Under the pieces are notes generated by a model. The model ran no database searches, was not told where the DNA came from, and worked only from the letters and a program-made list of their open reading frames with translations. A DNA stretch of 64,000 nucleotides, taken from Atopobium massiliense. GTDB lineage: Bacteria; Actinomycetota; Coriobacteriia; Coriobacteriales; Atopobiaceae. Shown one piece after another: positions 9,304 to 18,602 of this stretch (its first letter is position 1; every line of letters starts with the position of its first letter). The translations under genes were made by a program, and so were the position numbers. The stretch is from assembly GCA_900343135.1 (NCBI GenBank), contig OPYK01000002.1, forward strand, positions 82,051 to 146,050, given 5' to 3'.

Positions 9304-10088
9304 GCTACCTCCTTTGCGTCAAATACCGGGCCTGCCGTACAACAGCCTTTGTAGCCGCCTTGTGCCATGGCAACATTACAGGTGTTGCACACACCAAAAC
9401 CGCAGGTCATCATACGTTCAAGTGACGCTTGACATGCAATGTTATATTCTGCAGCGAGCGCTGCCACGCCCTTCATCATGGGCGCAGGGCCGCAGGTAAA
9501 AAGTGTTCCATAGCTACGCTCATCAAGCAGGCGCTTGGCTACACTTGTGGTAAATCCCTTAACGCCGCAGCTTCCGTCGTCGGTTGAAATAAAGAGCTCG
9601 CGCGCACCTGCGGCAGATACCTGCGTGACCCCCCACAACTTGTCTTTTGTTTGCGCGCCGAGAATAACGTCGCACACAATGCCGTGCTCGTGCAACAGCG
9701 AAGCCGCTGCAATAATGGGAGGAGCGCCAACACCGCCTGCAATAAGCAGTGCAGGTTTTGTGCTTTGAGGTAGCTGCCAGCCGTGACCGCACGGCCCTAG
9801 TACATTGAGCTTTGTTTTTACCGGCAGCTGCGATAAGCGCTTTGTTGCAGAGCCTACAACAGCATAGGTTATGTAAATCATGCCCGCATGGGTATCTACC
9901 TGTGAATACGAAAGTGGCACGCGCACAAGCTGTGTTTCTGAGCCCGGCACCGCTAACTCCAAAAATTGTCCCGGCCTAATTGTTTGTGCCAGCTTGCCTG
10001 CAAGCAAAACAACTTCATAAATATTGGTGGCTACCTGCATGTTTGAAACAATGTAACAATCATAGAGCCCGATATGTGTTTGTTGCAC
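9297..10088 (-). CDS. pyrK: Dihydroorotate dehydrogenase electron-transfer subunit
   Basis: FAD and [2Fe-2S] subunit that connects type 1B PyrD to NAD(H). 263 aa: N-terminal FAD domain with GQFLEL and RVPLSYS, an NAD-binding region (LLIAGGVGAPPI and FTCGPAPMMKGV), and a C-terminal iron-sulfur loop with four cysteines (CGFGVCNTC...CC). It starts with GTG at 10088 behind AAGGAGAGG. pyrD overlaps its 3' end. It is separated from pyrC by a strong hairpin with a T-run. Confidence 0.95.
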   Translation of the reverse strand: MQQTHIGLYDCYIVSNMQVATNIYEVVLLAGKLAQTIRPGQFLELAVPGSETQLVRVPLSYSQVDTHAGMIYITYAVVGSATKRLSQLPVKTKLNVLGPCGHGWQLPQSTKPALLIAGGVGAPPIIAAASLLHEHGIVCDVILGAQTKDKLWGVTQVSAAGARELFISTDDGSCGVKGFTTSVAKRLLDERSYGTLFTCGPAPMMKGVAALAAEYNIACQASLERMMTCGFGVCNTCNVAMAQGGYKGCCTAGPVFDAKEVAW

Positions 10089-10128
10089 GCGTAGTCCTCT
10101 CCTTGTACTATCGCAACGCTTCTGTGGT

Positions 10129-10186
10129 AAAAACGCCCTCTCACAAGCGCCCGGCTTGCGTTGTGCGCACGCGCGCTTATGAGAGG
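10129..10186 (-). terminator. Strong terminator-like hairpin inside the pyr operon
   Basis: On the minus strand CCTCTCATAAGCGC pairs over 14 bp (one G-U) with GCGCTTGTGAGAGG, then GCG and five T. It sits between pyrC and pyrK and should reduce or stop transcription into pyrKDF unless relieved. No second PyrR-binding loop is obvious nearby. Confidence 0.7.
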
Positions 10187-10203
10187 AGTATCAACCTATA
10201 ACC

Positions 10204-11523
10204 TTAGCAAACACAACCCTCGTGCATCACGCGCACGCCGTCGACAAACACATCTTGCGCACATCCGGTGAGCTTCTCGCCCAACCATGCCGAGTTGCAT
10301 GCCTTGCTTTCAAAGTACTCAGGCGTAATGCTTACCTGCGCCGATGGGTCGATAAGCGTAAGATTTGCGGCATAGCCCGGCTCAATTTTTACCGCGTCAA
10401 GGCGAAGCAGGCGGCGCGGAGCTATAGCCATAACCTCAACAAGACGCTGCCAGCTTAAGTGGTTGGTATGAATCATATGCGTAAGCATAAGCGGCAATGA
10501 CGTTTCAAGGCCGGTAATGCCATTTAAGGCAATTTCCCACTCACAATCTTTTTCGTGCTGAGCGTGAGGTGCGTGATCGGTTGCGACGGCATCGATAGTG
10601 CCATCGATAAGACCTTGCTGCAGCGCAAGCATGTCGTCGTGCGTGCGCAGAGGCGGGTTCATTTTATAGTTTGTGTTGTATGCATCGGTAATGTCGTCCT
10701 CGCACAAAAACAGGTGGTGCGGAGTAACTTCGCAGCTCACCGGCAAGCCTTCGCGCTTTGCTGCACGAACCATATCCAAGCTTTTTGCGGTTGAAATGTG
10801 GGCAATGTGAAGCGGGCAGCCCGTAAGGCGGCACAGCTCAATGTCGCGGTACACTTCAAGCTCTTCGGCAAGGGCAGGAATGCCAAACATACCCAGCTTG
10901 CTTGAGGGACGGCCCTCGTTAATCACACCGTGACCTGCAAGGCTTTCATCTTCACAGTGAGCGATAACGAGCTTATCAAACTGCGACACATATCCCATAG
11001 CAACGCGCATCATGCCCGCTTTTTGCACACCGTGGCCGTCGTCCGAGAATGCAACAGCACCTTCGAGCACCATGTCGCCAATTTCGGCGAGGTTTTCGCC
11101 CTCTTCACCACGGGTAAGTGCGCCAATAGGACGAACGTGGCAGAGTTTTGCCGCACGAGCGCGGTCGATTTGGTAGCGAATGCCGGTACCCGTATCGGTA
11201 ACAGGGTCGGTGTTAGGCATGGTAGCTACATCGGTAAAACCACCGTGCACCGCAGCGCGGCAGCCCGATTCGATGGTTTCTTTGTACTCATAACCCGGGT
11301 CGCGGAAATGAACGTGCATGTCAACTAAACCAACAGTAAGCACGCGCCCTTTTGCGTCGATAACCTCAACGTTGGCCTCAGCATCGCCTTCAACAATAAA
11401 GTCTTTTTCACTAATGCTTTTTTCGACCTTGGCAATAAAACCGTTGTCGATAAGCACATCACATACGTCGTCTAAATTAATTTGTGGGTCGATAACACGC
11501 GCGCCTTTAACGAGATACTTCAT
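10204..11523 (-). CDS. pyrC: Dihydroorotase
   Basis: Zinc amidohydrolase that cyclises carbamoyl aspartate to dihydroorotate. 439 aa, type I (bacterial PyrC) length. Metal-site motif DMHVHFRDPGYEYKE near residue 60, later HCEDESLAGHG, HIAHIST and ATDHAPHAQHEKDCE. The start ATG at 11523 is chosen by GGGAGG nine bases upstream. The longer upstream frame lies inside pyrB. It overlaps the 3' end of pyrB by 17 bp, so translation is coupled to ATCase. Confidence 0.97.
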   Translation of the reverse strand: MKYLVKGARVIDPQINLDDVCDVLIDNGFIAKVEKSISEKDFIVEGDAEANVEVIDAKGRVLTVGLVDMHVHFRDPGYEYKETIESGCRAAVHGGFTDVATMPNTDPVTDTGTGIRYQIDRARAAKLCHVRPIGALTRGEEGENLAEIGDMVLEGAVAFSDDGHGVQKAGMMRVAMGYVSQFDKLVIAHCEDESLAGHGVINEGRPSSKLGMFGIPALAEELEVYRDIELCRLTGCPLHIAHISTAKSLDMVRAAKREGLPVSCEVTPHHLFLCEDDITDAYNTNYKMNPPLRTHDDMLALQQGLIDGTIDAVATDHAPHAQHEKDCEWEIALNGITGLETSLPLMLTHMIHTNHLSWQRLVEVMAIAPRRLLRLDAVKIEPGYAANLTLIDPSAQVSITPEYFESKACNSAWLGEKLTGCAQDVFVDGVRVMHEGCVC

Positions 11524-12442
11524 TGTTTTGTCCTCCCAAAAGTAGATACATTTCTGCCATACGAGTAAGTACACCTGCATGTACCTGGTCTAGGATGCGT
11601 GCACGCGCGCAATCGGCAACGTCGGCATTAATCTCCATACCGCGGTTCATAGGACCGGGGTGGCAAATGATGGCGTTTTCTTTCATGCGATGAACACGCT
11701 GCATGTCAAGACCCCAAAGGCGGTTATACTCACGGCGTGATGGAATACTTGCACCTTCCATGCGCTCGAGCTGAACACGAAGCATATACACAACGTCAAC
11801 TGCATCGACAACATCGTCAAAATTGGACGTTTGATCGCAGCCAAACCACGTTGGATCGCTTACCTGGAACGTTGGAGGACCAACGAGCGTTACTTTTGCG
11901 CCCATTGTTTTTAAGGCAGGAACAAGGGAGCCAACTACGCGGCTGTGCGAAAGGTCGCCGACAATTGCCACGTGAAGGCCGTTAAGATGGCCAAAGTGTT
12001 TGCGAATGGTGTACAGGTCGAGCATTGCTTGCGTGGGGTGCTGGTGCTTGCCATCACCTGCGTTAATAACAATAGCGTCGGTGTTTTCGATAATTTTTTG
12101 CGGGGTGCCAGCAAGGCGTGCGCGGCACACAAACATGTCAACATTCATTGCCGAAATAGTTTGAATGGTATCGGCAAGCGATTCGCCCTTAACAACAGAC
12201 GACGTAGAGCCGCCCATGCTAAGCGAGTCGGCACTCAGGCGCTTTTCTGCCAGCTCAAAAGAGCTTTTCGTGCGCGTTGAAGGCTCGAGGAACAAATTTA
12301 CAATGGTGCGTCCGCGCAGCGCGGGAACTTTTTTAATTTCGCGGTTGGTTACTTCTTCAAACGATGCCGCCGTATCAAGAATGCTCGTGATGTCTTGTGC
12401 GGTGAGGCTGTTTGTATCAATAAGGTGTTTTACTGATAACAT
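11507..12442 (-). CDS. pyrB: Aspartate carbamoyltransferase catalytic subunit
   Basis: Condenses carbamoyl phosphate and aspartate, the committed pyrimidine step. 311 aa. Carbamoyl-phosphate loop EPSTRTKSSFE (about 53-63), HQHPTQAMLD, and the aspartate-domain motif HPGPMNRGMEI. No PyrI regulatory subunit is present, in keeping with Gram-positive PyrR-regulated operons. ATG at 12442 follows AGGAGCAGG. It lies between pyrR and pyrC. Confidence 0.97.
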   Translation of the reverse strand: MLSVKHLIDTNSLTAQDITSILDTAASFEEVTNREIKKVPALRGRTIVNLFLEPSTRTKSSFELAEKRLSADSLSMGGSTSSVVKGESLADTIQTISAMNVDMFVCRARLAGTPQKIIENTDAIVINAGDGKHQHPTQAMLDLYTIRKHFGHLNGLHVAIVGDLSHSRVVGSLVPALKTMGAKVTLVGPPTFQVSDPTWFGCDQTSNFDDVVDAVDVVYMLRVQLERMEGASIPSRREYNRLWGLDMQRVHRMKENAIICHPGPMNRGMEINADVADCARARILDQVHAGVLTRMAEMYLLLGGQNNEVSR

Positions 12443-12539
12443 ACCTGCTCCTGATTCATATAAAAACCCTGGTTAATGGTGGTGTTACTGTATTGGTACC
12501 GTGGCTGTAGAGCTTTGGCAAAGCAAACACACATGCGCA

Positions 12540-13079
12540 TTACGAACGCGACCAAATTTCAACAGCGTCGCTATTGTCAAATTCGCTCACCAATACACGC
12601 ACGTCTTCTTCGCGCGACGACGGAATATTTTTGCCTACGTAATCGGCACGAATGGGAAGCTCGCGGTGACCTCTGTCAACCATAACGGCAAGCTGTACCG
12701 ATTGCGGACGACCAAAATCCATAAGGGCGTTAAGTGCAGAGCGCACGGTGCGTCCTGTGAACAATACGTCGTCTACCAGCACAATGTGGGCTTTATCAAG
12801 TGAAAATGGAATATTTGTTGCGTGCAACACGGGTGAAATGGAGCGATCGATATCATCGCGATAAAAACTAATATCAAGCTCGCCTACCTGAGGTTTTTCG
12901 CCTTCGATTTTTTCGATTTCGTTAGCAAGACGATGAGCAAGCGTAACACCGCGGCGAATAACGCCTACCAGGCACACGCGCTCCCCTTCGTTGTGCTCAA
13001 CAATTTCGTGTGCAATTCGCACCAGTGCTCGCTGCATTGCTTGTGCATCCATAAGAGATGCTTTGAGTTTGGCTTGCAT
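12540..13079 (-). CDS. pyrR: Bifunctional pyr operon attenuator / uracil phosphoribosyltransferase
   Basis: UMP-dependent RNA-binding protein that promotes termination in the pyr leader; also has uracil phosphoribosyltransferase activity. 179 aa from ATG 13079, chosen by AAGGAG five bases upstream. PRPP-binding motif VLVDDVLFTGRTVRSAL, the family segment FYRDDIDR and VGVIRRG. First gene of the pyr operon, directly behind an attenuator leader at 13097-13260, so it controls its own expression. Confidence 0.96.
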   Translation of the reverse strand: MQAKLKASLMDAQAMQRALVRIAHEIVEHNEGERVCLVGVIRRGVTLAHRLANEIEKIEGEKPQVGELDISFYRDDIDRSISPVLHATNIPFSLDKAHIVLVDDVLFTGRTVRSALNALMDFGRPQSVQLAVMVDRGHRELPIRADYVGKNIPSSREEDVRVLVSEFDNSDAVEIWSRS

Positions 13080-13100
13080 AGCTCTCCTTTCGAACCATGT

Positions 13101-13260
13101 TGCCGAATAATATCGGCACATGAAAAAAGCCTCACCCACAAGCAGCGGATGAGACTTGAAACAGGCTATGTAAGAGCAAATATACCGTTTGCCGCTTATG
13201 CGCGCAGAAGCAGTATATAAGCGCTCCTTGCCGGTATCTCGTACCGCGCTTAAAGGTCGA
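13101..13260 (-). promoter_or_regulatory. pyr attenuator leader with terminator (13123-13156)
   Basis: Upstream of pyrR on the minus strand. A 10-bp hairpin (AGTCTCATCC / GGGTGAGGCT, two G-U) is followed at once by six T: a Rho-independent terminator before the first gene. Upstream in the leader is ACCGGCAAGGAGCGCT, a loop-like sequence that may be the PyrR anti-antiterminator site, though it fits the Bacillus consensus only loosely. A second small hairpin (TGCCGA/TCGGCA, 13101-13118) lies between the terminator and the ribosome site. With pyrR first in the operon, PyrR attenuation is the natural reading. No convincing -35/-10 pair could be fixed within 13260-13408. Confidence 0.7.
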
Positions 13261-13408
13261 GTTAATAATACACGCGCCTGCAGCTGACACGCAGCACGAC
13301 ACGCAGGTTCACAATATATTCACACGAAGCTATGTACAGCTCAAATAGCGCTCTATACAACGCATATACACAGGTAGATTAGGCATACAGTTACGTATTG
13401 CTAGGAAG

Positions 13409-14110
13409 TTACACCCCGGCAGGAATCTCACCTATATAAGGCTCTTTTACCAGGGTAATAATCGAGGACGATACTGAATTTACAAGCAGCTCGGCAACCA
13501 TGCTCGCACGTGTGGGCTCAGACTGGCGCGCATCGGGCGCAGCCGCAGCAAAAGTTGCCTCAAGCTCAACACCTGCAGAAAACGTGGTGTCGATTATCAC
13601 TCCCCCATTATGTGTAATAACGTGCACAGTTTTATCAAAATGAGCATAGCTAACAGACACTACGAGTGTTTGCAGCCAGCCAAATGAAACGAGCGCCTGC
13701 GCGTGCGTTAACGCGTGCAGCCCCTGCAAAGCAGCGTCGCTATACGCACGCACAAGCCCGCCTTTTCCTAGCAATGTGCCACCAAAATACCGCACAACAC
13801 ACATGCAAACATCGCACATGTGATGAGCAGAAAGCACAGTATGCATAGGAAGCGCAGCAGTTGATGAAGGCTCACCATCATCGGAAAGGTGCATCTCACC
13901 TGTGGACAAAAGCCACACCGAGCATACGTGACGAGCATCAGGGTGAGCAGCGCGCACCTGTGCTATAGCCTCTTCTGCCTGGTGTTTTGTTGTTGCACGC
14001 GCAGCATACGCAATAAACACACTTTTTTTAACAACAACACGCGCAAGCTCATCGAGCATAGCGTGCGAAGAAGCAATACTTATGGATGTATGTGAAGCTG
14101 AATTATTCAT
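13409..14110 (-). CDS. YigZ/IMPACT family protein
   Basis: Family with an N-terminal UPF0029/IMPACT domain and a C-terminal DUF1949 domain; in other bacteria linked to translation or proline dipeptide handling, but the molecular role is not settled. 233 aa from ATG 14110 (a TTG 18 bp upstream is less likely). Seen: FIAYAARATTKHQAEEAI, the signature LSDDGEPSSTAALPM, and VVRYFGGTLLGKGGLVRAY. It lies alone between the pyr leader and tRNA-Val, and the tRNA 3' T-run is immediately upstream, so it may be read through from the tRNA promoter. Confidence 0.88.
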   Translation of the reverse strand: MNNSASHTSISIASSHAMLDELARVVVKKSVFIAYAARATTKHQAEEAIAQVRAAHPDARHVCSVWLLSTGEMHLSDDGEPSSTAALPMHTVLSAHHMCDVCMCVVRYFGGTLLGKGGLVRAYSDAALQGLHALTHAQALVSFGWLQTLVVSVSYAHFDKTVHVITHNGGVIIDTTFSAGVELEATFAAAAPDARQSEPTRASMVAELLVNSVSSSIITLVKEPYIGEIPAGV

Positions 14111-14135
14111 AACGCACCAAACGTGCAAAAAAAAA

Positions 14136-14211
14136 TGGTGGGCGTTACAAGATTTGAACTTGTGACCTCTTCCGTGTCAGGGAAGCGCTCATCCCCCTGA
14201 GCTAAACGCCC
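14136..14211 (-). tRNA. tRNA-Val (GAC)
   Basis: On the minus strand: acceptor GGGCGTT/AACGCCC, D-arm GCTC...GAGC, anticodon stem CTTCC/GGAAG with loop CTGACAC giving anticodon GAC, T-arm ACAAG TTCAAAT CTTGT, discriminator A and an encoded CCA. Nine T follow the CCA directly. Confidence 0.97.
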
Positions 14212-14261
14212 ACGTACAAACAGGGGTATCGCGGCAGTGCCGCTTACAAAACCGAATAATT

Positions 14262-14290
14262 ATTGTAACCCAAAAAAAGCGTACACGCAA
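14262..14290 (-). promoter_or_regulatory. Promoter of tRNA-Val
   Basis: Minus strand: -35 TTGCGT (14285-14290), 17-bp spacer, -10 TACAAT (14262-14267). It places the transcript start about 45 bp before the mature tRNA 5' end. Confidence 0.6.
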
Positions 14291-14318
14291 GACTGAACAC
14301 GATGTACACAAGCCACCC

Positions 14319-15800
14319 TTAAGGTCGCGGACGATGAGAGGTGGATGCGTGTGGCTCGTCTATGATAATGCGCGGACTCTTACGGGTGTGTAGCTGCGAA
14401 TTTACCCGCGTGCTTGCGTGCGGGCGTGAGGGACGTGCAGGTGCGTTTGGATTGAGCACTACCTTGCGAACATAGTCGCTCGAAATAGCTGCATGCTTTA
14501 CACCGGGTGTGCTTTTAATAACAACGCGTCCGCCAGACCCAACATGCACGCGCACACCAGCGGCTTGCGTGCGTGATGGTCCATCAATAATGCGCCTGCT
14601 TATGCGCATCCACGCTGCGCGCACGCGGTGATAGCGCGCATACACGGTAATACCACTATGCGAACGCATGCCAAGCAGCGGAATGGAGCACAAGATAGGC
14701 AAGAAATATTCAACCAAACGCCAAATAACATAACCGGCAGGTGTAGACACACCAAACATGGGCGAAAACAAAAACGCAAAGCCACCTTCGGCACCAAAGG
14801 TTCCACCAGGAAGAGGAATTGCGCTGGTAAGAAGCTCAAGCATGGAGCCACATGCCAAACAGGTTAATAAGTCGGCGGGCAAATCGAACGCGCGCAACAC
14901 AAACCACGGAAGCGCGTACAAACAACCCAGCTGAAAGAGGGTAACAACAAGGGTGATAAGCATCTCGGGCACATTTTTTGCCGCATTTTTAAAGCCCTCG
15001 GAAAACTCCAAGATGTGCAAATCGAGAGCTTCCGTCCACGATTCGCAACGCTTGGTAAGTACAGGAATGTGCGCAAGAAGCCGCAGAATACCGCGACCCA
15101 ATTTGGAAATAACTTGTGGCCAAAAACACACTGCAAGCAGGAAAAACACCTCAAGTATTTTAAAGCCAAACAGCAGCGATGCAATAAAAAACACATCGCC
15201 ATAGGTTTCGATAAAATAGGCGCCACGAAACAGAAGCATGAGTGCCGCAAAAATGCCCTCGCCCGCTTCGTAAATAATAAAGCGCGTGTATTGGAGCGCG
15301 CCTGCCGCGCCAACCGAAAGACCAGCACGTATAAGGCGGTAAATTTGGGAGGGCGGCCCTCCAGCACCATTAGGAGTAAGGTTATAAAAGAAGATGCCCG
15401 AAGCTTCAACGCTCATAAGATCGCGAATACCCACCTTGCATGTGGGGTCGGCTACAACAGCCAGCGCATACGCCGAAACACCAAGAACGTAGTAAAGACC
15501 ATAGCACACAAGCGCAAGACACACCCACGAGGTGTCAACGCCTGCAAGCGCGGTAACGAATTCATCGAGCTGGCCAGAAAGCACGAGGTACAAGCCATAT
15601 GCAACGCCAACAGCCAGTACAAACAGTACCGATTTGCGCGCAACTGTCATGCTTTGCGCTTCTGCCTGAGCTTGCTGTTCGCTTACGCGTACGTTTGCCG
15701 AAACGCTCACGGCAACTTTACTGCGGTTTGGTCGAGAAGACAGCACGCGTTGCGGTTTTTGCTGCTTCCCCGCGGGTTGCGGTTTTGGCTGCTGTGCCAT
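14319..15800 (-). CDS. LPG-synthase-TM / flippase-like integral membrane protein
   Basis: Polytopic protein of the lysylphosphatidylglycerol-synthase transmembrane family (UPF0104), without the C-terminal aminoacyl-transferase domain of MprF. 493 aa: a basic Gln/Pro-rich cytoplasmic N-terminus (1-50), about seven to eight membrane segments (55-400) with the family motifs FFYNLTPNGAGGPPSQIYRL and AIPLPGGTFGAEGGFA, then a basic Ser/Arg/His-rich cytoplasmic tail of roughly 100 residues. Such proteins are proposed to flip lipid or lipid-linked substrates, but the substrate here is unknown. ATG follows AAAGGAGGT. It stands between mnmA and tRNA-Val. Its long charged tails are not typical of the family. 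Confidence 0.8.
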   Translation of the reverse strand: MAQQPKPQPAGKQQKPQRVLSSRPNRSKVAVSVSANVRVSEQQAQAEAQSMTVARKSVLFVLAVGVAYGLYLVLSGQLDEFVTALAGVDTSWVCLALVCYGLYYVLGVSAYALAVVADPTCKVGIRDLMSVEASGIFFYNLTPNGAGGPPSQIYRLIRAGLSVGAAGALQYTRFIIYEAGEGIFAALMLLFRGAYFIETYGDVFFIASLLFGFKILEVFFLLAVCFWPQVISKLGRGILRLLAHIPVLTKRCESWTEALDLHILEFSEGFKNAAKNVPEMLITLVVTLFQLGCLYALPWFVLRAFDLPADLLTCLACGSMLELLTSAIPLPGGTFGAEGGFAFLFSPMFGVSTPAGYVIWRLVEYFLPILCSIPLLGMRSHSGITVYARYHRVRAAWMRISRRIIDGPSRTQAAGVRVHVGSGGRVVIKSTPGVKHAAISSDYVRKVVLNPNAPARPSRPHASTRVNSQLHTRKSPRIIIDEPHASTSHRPRP

Positions 15801-15935
15801 GGTGTACCTCCTTTCTTAACTACATGCTAACGTGGTTACATACTGAGTGCATACGTATGTGGCATGCAAACAAGCAGATTAATTTTACTCTATTACACGC
15901 GTGCTCATGAAAGATGCAGCAATTTTTCGCGAGCC

Positions 15936-17114
15936 TTACGCGTAGTGCTTTGCGATAAACCCGCCACCGCACACACGCCGACCGTCATACAACACAGCGC
16001 TCTGACCTGGCGCAATGCGCATTATTGGCTCGTCAAACTCCAAAGTGGGCTGCTCGCCGGCATACCTAACGGTGCACGGAACCAAAGCGCCCGTATGACG
16101 CAGACGAACACAGTACCGCGCACCTGGAGTGGGCGCCGCTCCAAGCCAGTGCGCACGCTCAAGGGCAAGCGAGGTGCAGTGGAGCTCCTCACATGCAATG
16201 TTGCTGCTTACATACACAATATTGCGCGCGGTATCGGTGCGCACCACGTAGCGCGCAGGACCTCCACCCAAGTTAAGGCCACGCCGTTGACCAATCGTGT
16301 ACAAAAACGCACCGTCATGCTGCCCAAGCACGGTACCCGTTTCCCACTCAACAATATCGCCTGCTTTTTGCGAAAGCGTATCAAGCAAAAACGTACGTAT
16401 ACCAACCTCGCCAACAAAACAAATGCCGTCTGAGTCGGGTTTTTTTTCAACACCTAAGCCAAATTCGCGACACAGCTCGCGTACCTGCTTTTTGGTGGGA
16501 ATATCACCAATAGGAAAAATGGTTTTTGCAATGCGCGACGCGGGTACGCGCCACAAAAAGTAGGTTTGGTCTTTATGCTCGTCGGCGGCGCGAATAAGGG
16601 GTGATACAGAATATGTCGCATCGGCATTACCACTGTCCGCGCTGCTGGCTACGTTAGCATCAGCGACATCAGCGGTAGCACCCGCAAGTGCACCAGCATC
16701 TACCTGGGCATAATGCCCCGTAGCAATAAAATCAGCACCGTGGGCAAACGCCTTTTCGGCAAAGGTACCAAACTTAATAGTTTGGTTGCACATAACGTCG
16801 GGGTTTGGCGTATAACCACGCGCATACGCATCAATAAGATAGTCAACAACCGTCGACTTATACTCCTGCTCGCAATCCCACACGTCGAGCGTGAGCCCTA
16901 AGGTAACGCACACGCGCTCGGCATCAGCCAAATCATCGGCCCACCGACAGGTAAAACCGGGCAAATCGCGCGACCAATTGCGCATGTACACAGCATGCAC
17001 GGTATATCCCCATTCTTTAAGCAGGGCAGCTGAGCAGGCTGAATCAACGCCGCCGCTCATACCAAGGTACACGGTTGCGCCTTTTGGGGCGTATGTTGGC
17101 ATGGAAATGTTCAC
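15936..17114 (-). CDS. mnmA: tRNA-specific 2-thiouridylase MnmA
   Basis: Makes 2-thiouridine at wobble position 34 of Lys, Glu and Gln tRNAs. 392 aa. PP-loop GMSGGVDSACSAALL near 18-32; two catalytic cysteines in NPDVMCNQTIKFG and DGICFVGE; ATGHYA and IGQRRGLNLGGG are also conserved. A 35-residue Ala/Asp/Ser-rich insertion (about 145-180) follows ATGHYAQVDAG. It starts with GTG 17114 with AAAGGAG six bases upstream; the ATG at the fifth codon is the alternative. The cysteine desulfurase that supplies its sulfur is just upstream, so the pair is a sulfur-relay operon. Confidence 0.96.
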   Translation of the reverse strand: MNISMPTYAPKGATVYLGMSGGVDSACSAALLKEWGYTVHAVYMRNWSRDLPGFTCRWADDLADAERVCVTLGLTLDVWDCEQEYKSTVVDYLIDAYARGYTPNPDVMCNQTIKFGTFAEKAFAHGADFIATGHYAQVDAGALAGATADVADANVASSADSGNADATYSVSPLIRAADEHKDQTYFLWRVPASRIAKTIFPIGDIPTKKQVRELCREFGLGVEKKPDSDGICFVGEVGIRTFLLDTLSQKAGDIVEWETGTVLGQHDGAFLYTIGQRRGLNLGGGPARYVVRTDTARNIVYVSSNIACEELHCTSLALERAHWLGAAPTPGARYCVRLRHTGALVPCTVRYAGEQPTLEFDEPIMRIAPGQSAVLYDGRRVCGGGFIAKHYA

Positions 17115-17171
17115 CAGGAGCTCCTTTGGGTTACTACAAACGTTGCGTTACTTCAAACTACGTAAGGCTCA

Positions 17172-18368
17172 TTACCAAACGCACGCATCAGCGCGGGCTT
17201 GCATGTCGCATGCGGTTAGATCCATACGTTGCATTTCTTCTTGAATTGCTTCGTCTACACACGAAATAGCATAGGTAAGCTCGTCTTTTGTAGTTGGCCT
17301 ACCAAGCGTAAAACGAAGCGAACCTGTTGCAACATATTCGGGCATGCCAAGCGCAGAAAGTACGTGCGAGATGCGCATACTACTTGCAGCACATGCCGAG
17401 CCAGTTGCAACGTACACGCCTTTACGCTCAAGCAAAATAATAAGTCGGCGCGCCTCGATACCTGGGAACGAAATATGAAGCACGTGCGGCAGGCGACGCT
17501 TACGCGCGTGCGGGCCAGAAACGCGCGCCCATGGATAGCGCGCACACAGCTCATGCTGCAGATAGTCGCGCAACGCTTCGATGCGCTTTTCGCCACCATC
17601 TGCACGCCACGCGCAGGCAAGCTCAAAAGCTTTCGCGCAGGCAATAGTACCTGCAACATTCTCGGTACCACTACGTATGTTATGCTCTTGCCCCCCGCCA
17701 TAAAGCAGCGGCTGCAAGCGCACGCGATCGGACGTATATAACACGCCAACTTGTTTGGGACCGTAAATTTTTGCGGCAGATAAGGTCATGGCGTCTACGC
17801 CAAGTGACGAAACATTAAGCGAAATAGCATCAGCTGCTTGCGAAGCATCGGTGTGAAACACGAGAGGCGTTTGGTTACCCGCAGCAAGACGACGGGCACG
17901 CTCAGCCTGAACTACCTGCGCTAACGCGCGAATAGGTTGCAGGGTACCAATCTCTCCATTAGCAGCTTCAATGCACACAAGCTCAGTGTGCGGACTAAGC
18001 GCCTGCGCCAGTGCTTCGGGAGTAATTATTCCTTCGCGTGTGGGCTGTACAAGCACGTGCGGGTGGCGCGTTACACACGCAAGCACACTTTCGTGTTCAA
18101 GCGGCGACGACACAATTTCGCCCTGTGTACTTGCACAAATAATATTATTGGCTTCAGTTGCACCTGCCACCATAATGAGATTATCGCGTTTTGCACCAAT
18201 TGCATGTGCAATGGCATCTTTTGCCGCGTTTACATCGGCACGCACCTGACGTGCAGCGCTATACGCAGCAGAAGGATTATAAAAGAGCGAAGTTAGATAT
18301 GGCTTTTGAGCTTCGTATACGCGCGGATCCATAGGCGTTGCCGCCGCATAATCTAAGTAAACTTGCAT
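17172..18368 (-). CDS. Cysteine desulfurase (NifS/IscS family)
   Basis: PLP enzyme that takes sulfur from cysteine for tRNA thiolation or iron-sulfur clusters. 398 aa from ATG 18368 (MQVYLDYAAATPMDP). Motifs: LDYAAATP start, AGATEANN, HTDASQA, the PLP lysine in SAAKIYGPKQVG, and the sulfur-carrying Cys in ATGSACAASS within a short loop, which suggests the group II-like loop form. mnmA follows by 57 bp and ThiI in this window lacks rhodanese, so this enzyme is a likely donor for both. A good promoter lies at 18460-18488. A further 11-residue extension from an upstream ATG is possible. Confidence 0.92.
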   Translation of the reverse strand: MQVYLDYAAATPMDPRVYEAQKPYLTSLFYNPSAAYSAARQVRADVNAAKDAIAHAIGAKRDNLIMVAGATEANNIICASTQGEIVSSPLEHESVLACVTRHPHVLVQPTREGIITPEALAQALSPHTELVCIEAANGEIGTLQPIRALAQVVQAERARRLAAGNQTPLVFHTDASQAADAISLNVSSLGVDAMTLSAAKIYGPKQVGVLYTSDRVRLQPLLYGGGQEHNIRSGTENVAGTIACAKAFELACAWRADGGEKRIEALRDYLQHELCARYPWARVSGPHARKRRLPHVLHISFPGIEARRLIILLERKGVYVATGSACAASSMRISHVLSALGMPEYVATGSLRFTLGRPTTKDELTYAISCVDEAIQEEMQRMDLTACDMQARADACVW

Positions 18369-18459
18369 GCGAAAGTAACCTTCTTTTCTGTAAGCAGCCA
18401 TACACTCACCCATAGCTGCGTGAACGTAACGAGTAAGGCGCCGCGCATTGCGGTGAGTA

Positions 18460-18488
18460 TGTATAGCATACCAAACCGACGCTTGCAA
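18460..18488 (-). promoter_or_regulatory. Promoter of nifS-mnmA
   Basis: Minus strand: -35 TTGCAA (18483-18488), 17-bp spacer, -10 TATACA (18460-18465) with TG just before it (TGCTATACA). The start would lie about 85 bp before the nifS ATG. Confidence 0.6.
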
Positions 18489-18602
18489 AAAACGCAGGCA
18501 CCAAGCGGCTACAAAATTAAAGCAACAAACGGTGTAGGGGCGCCGGGGTGCATTGGCTTTAGCGTGTTACACCCTGCGTATTAAAGCTGTACAACCACCA
18601 CC

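Noticed and set aside
13101-13118. Hairpin TGCCGA/TCGGCA just before pyrR as a second terminator
   Set aside because: The stem is only 6 bp and is not followed by a T-run; treated as part of the leader only.
15015-15830. Plus-strand open frame opposite the LPG-synthase-like gene
   Set aside because: Shadow of the real minus-strand gene; its product is rich in residues expected from reverse reading of hydrophobic codons.
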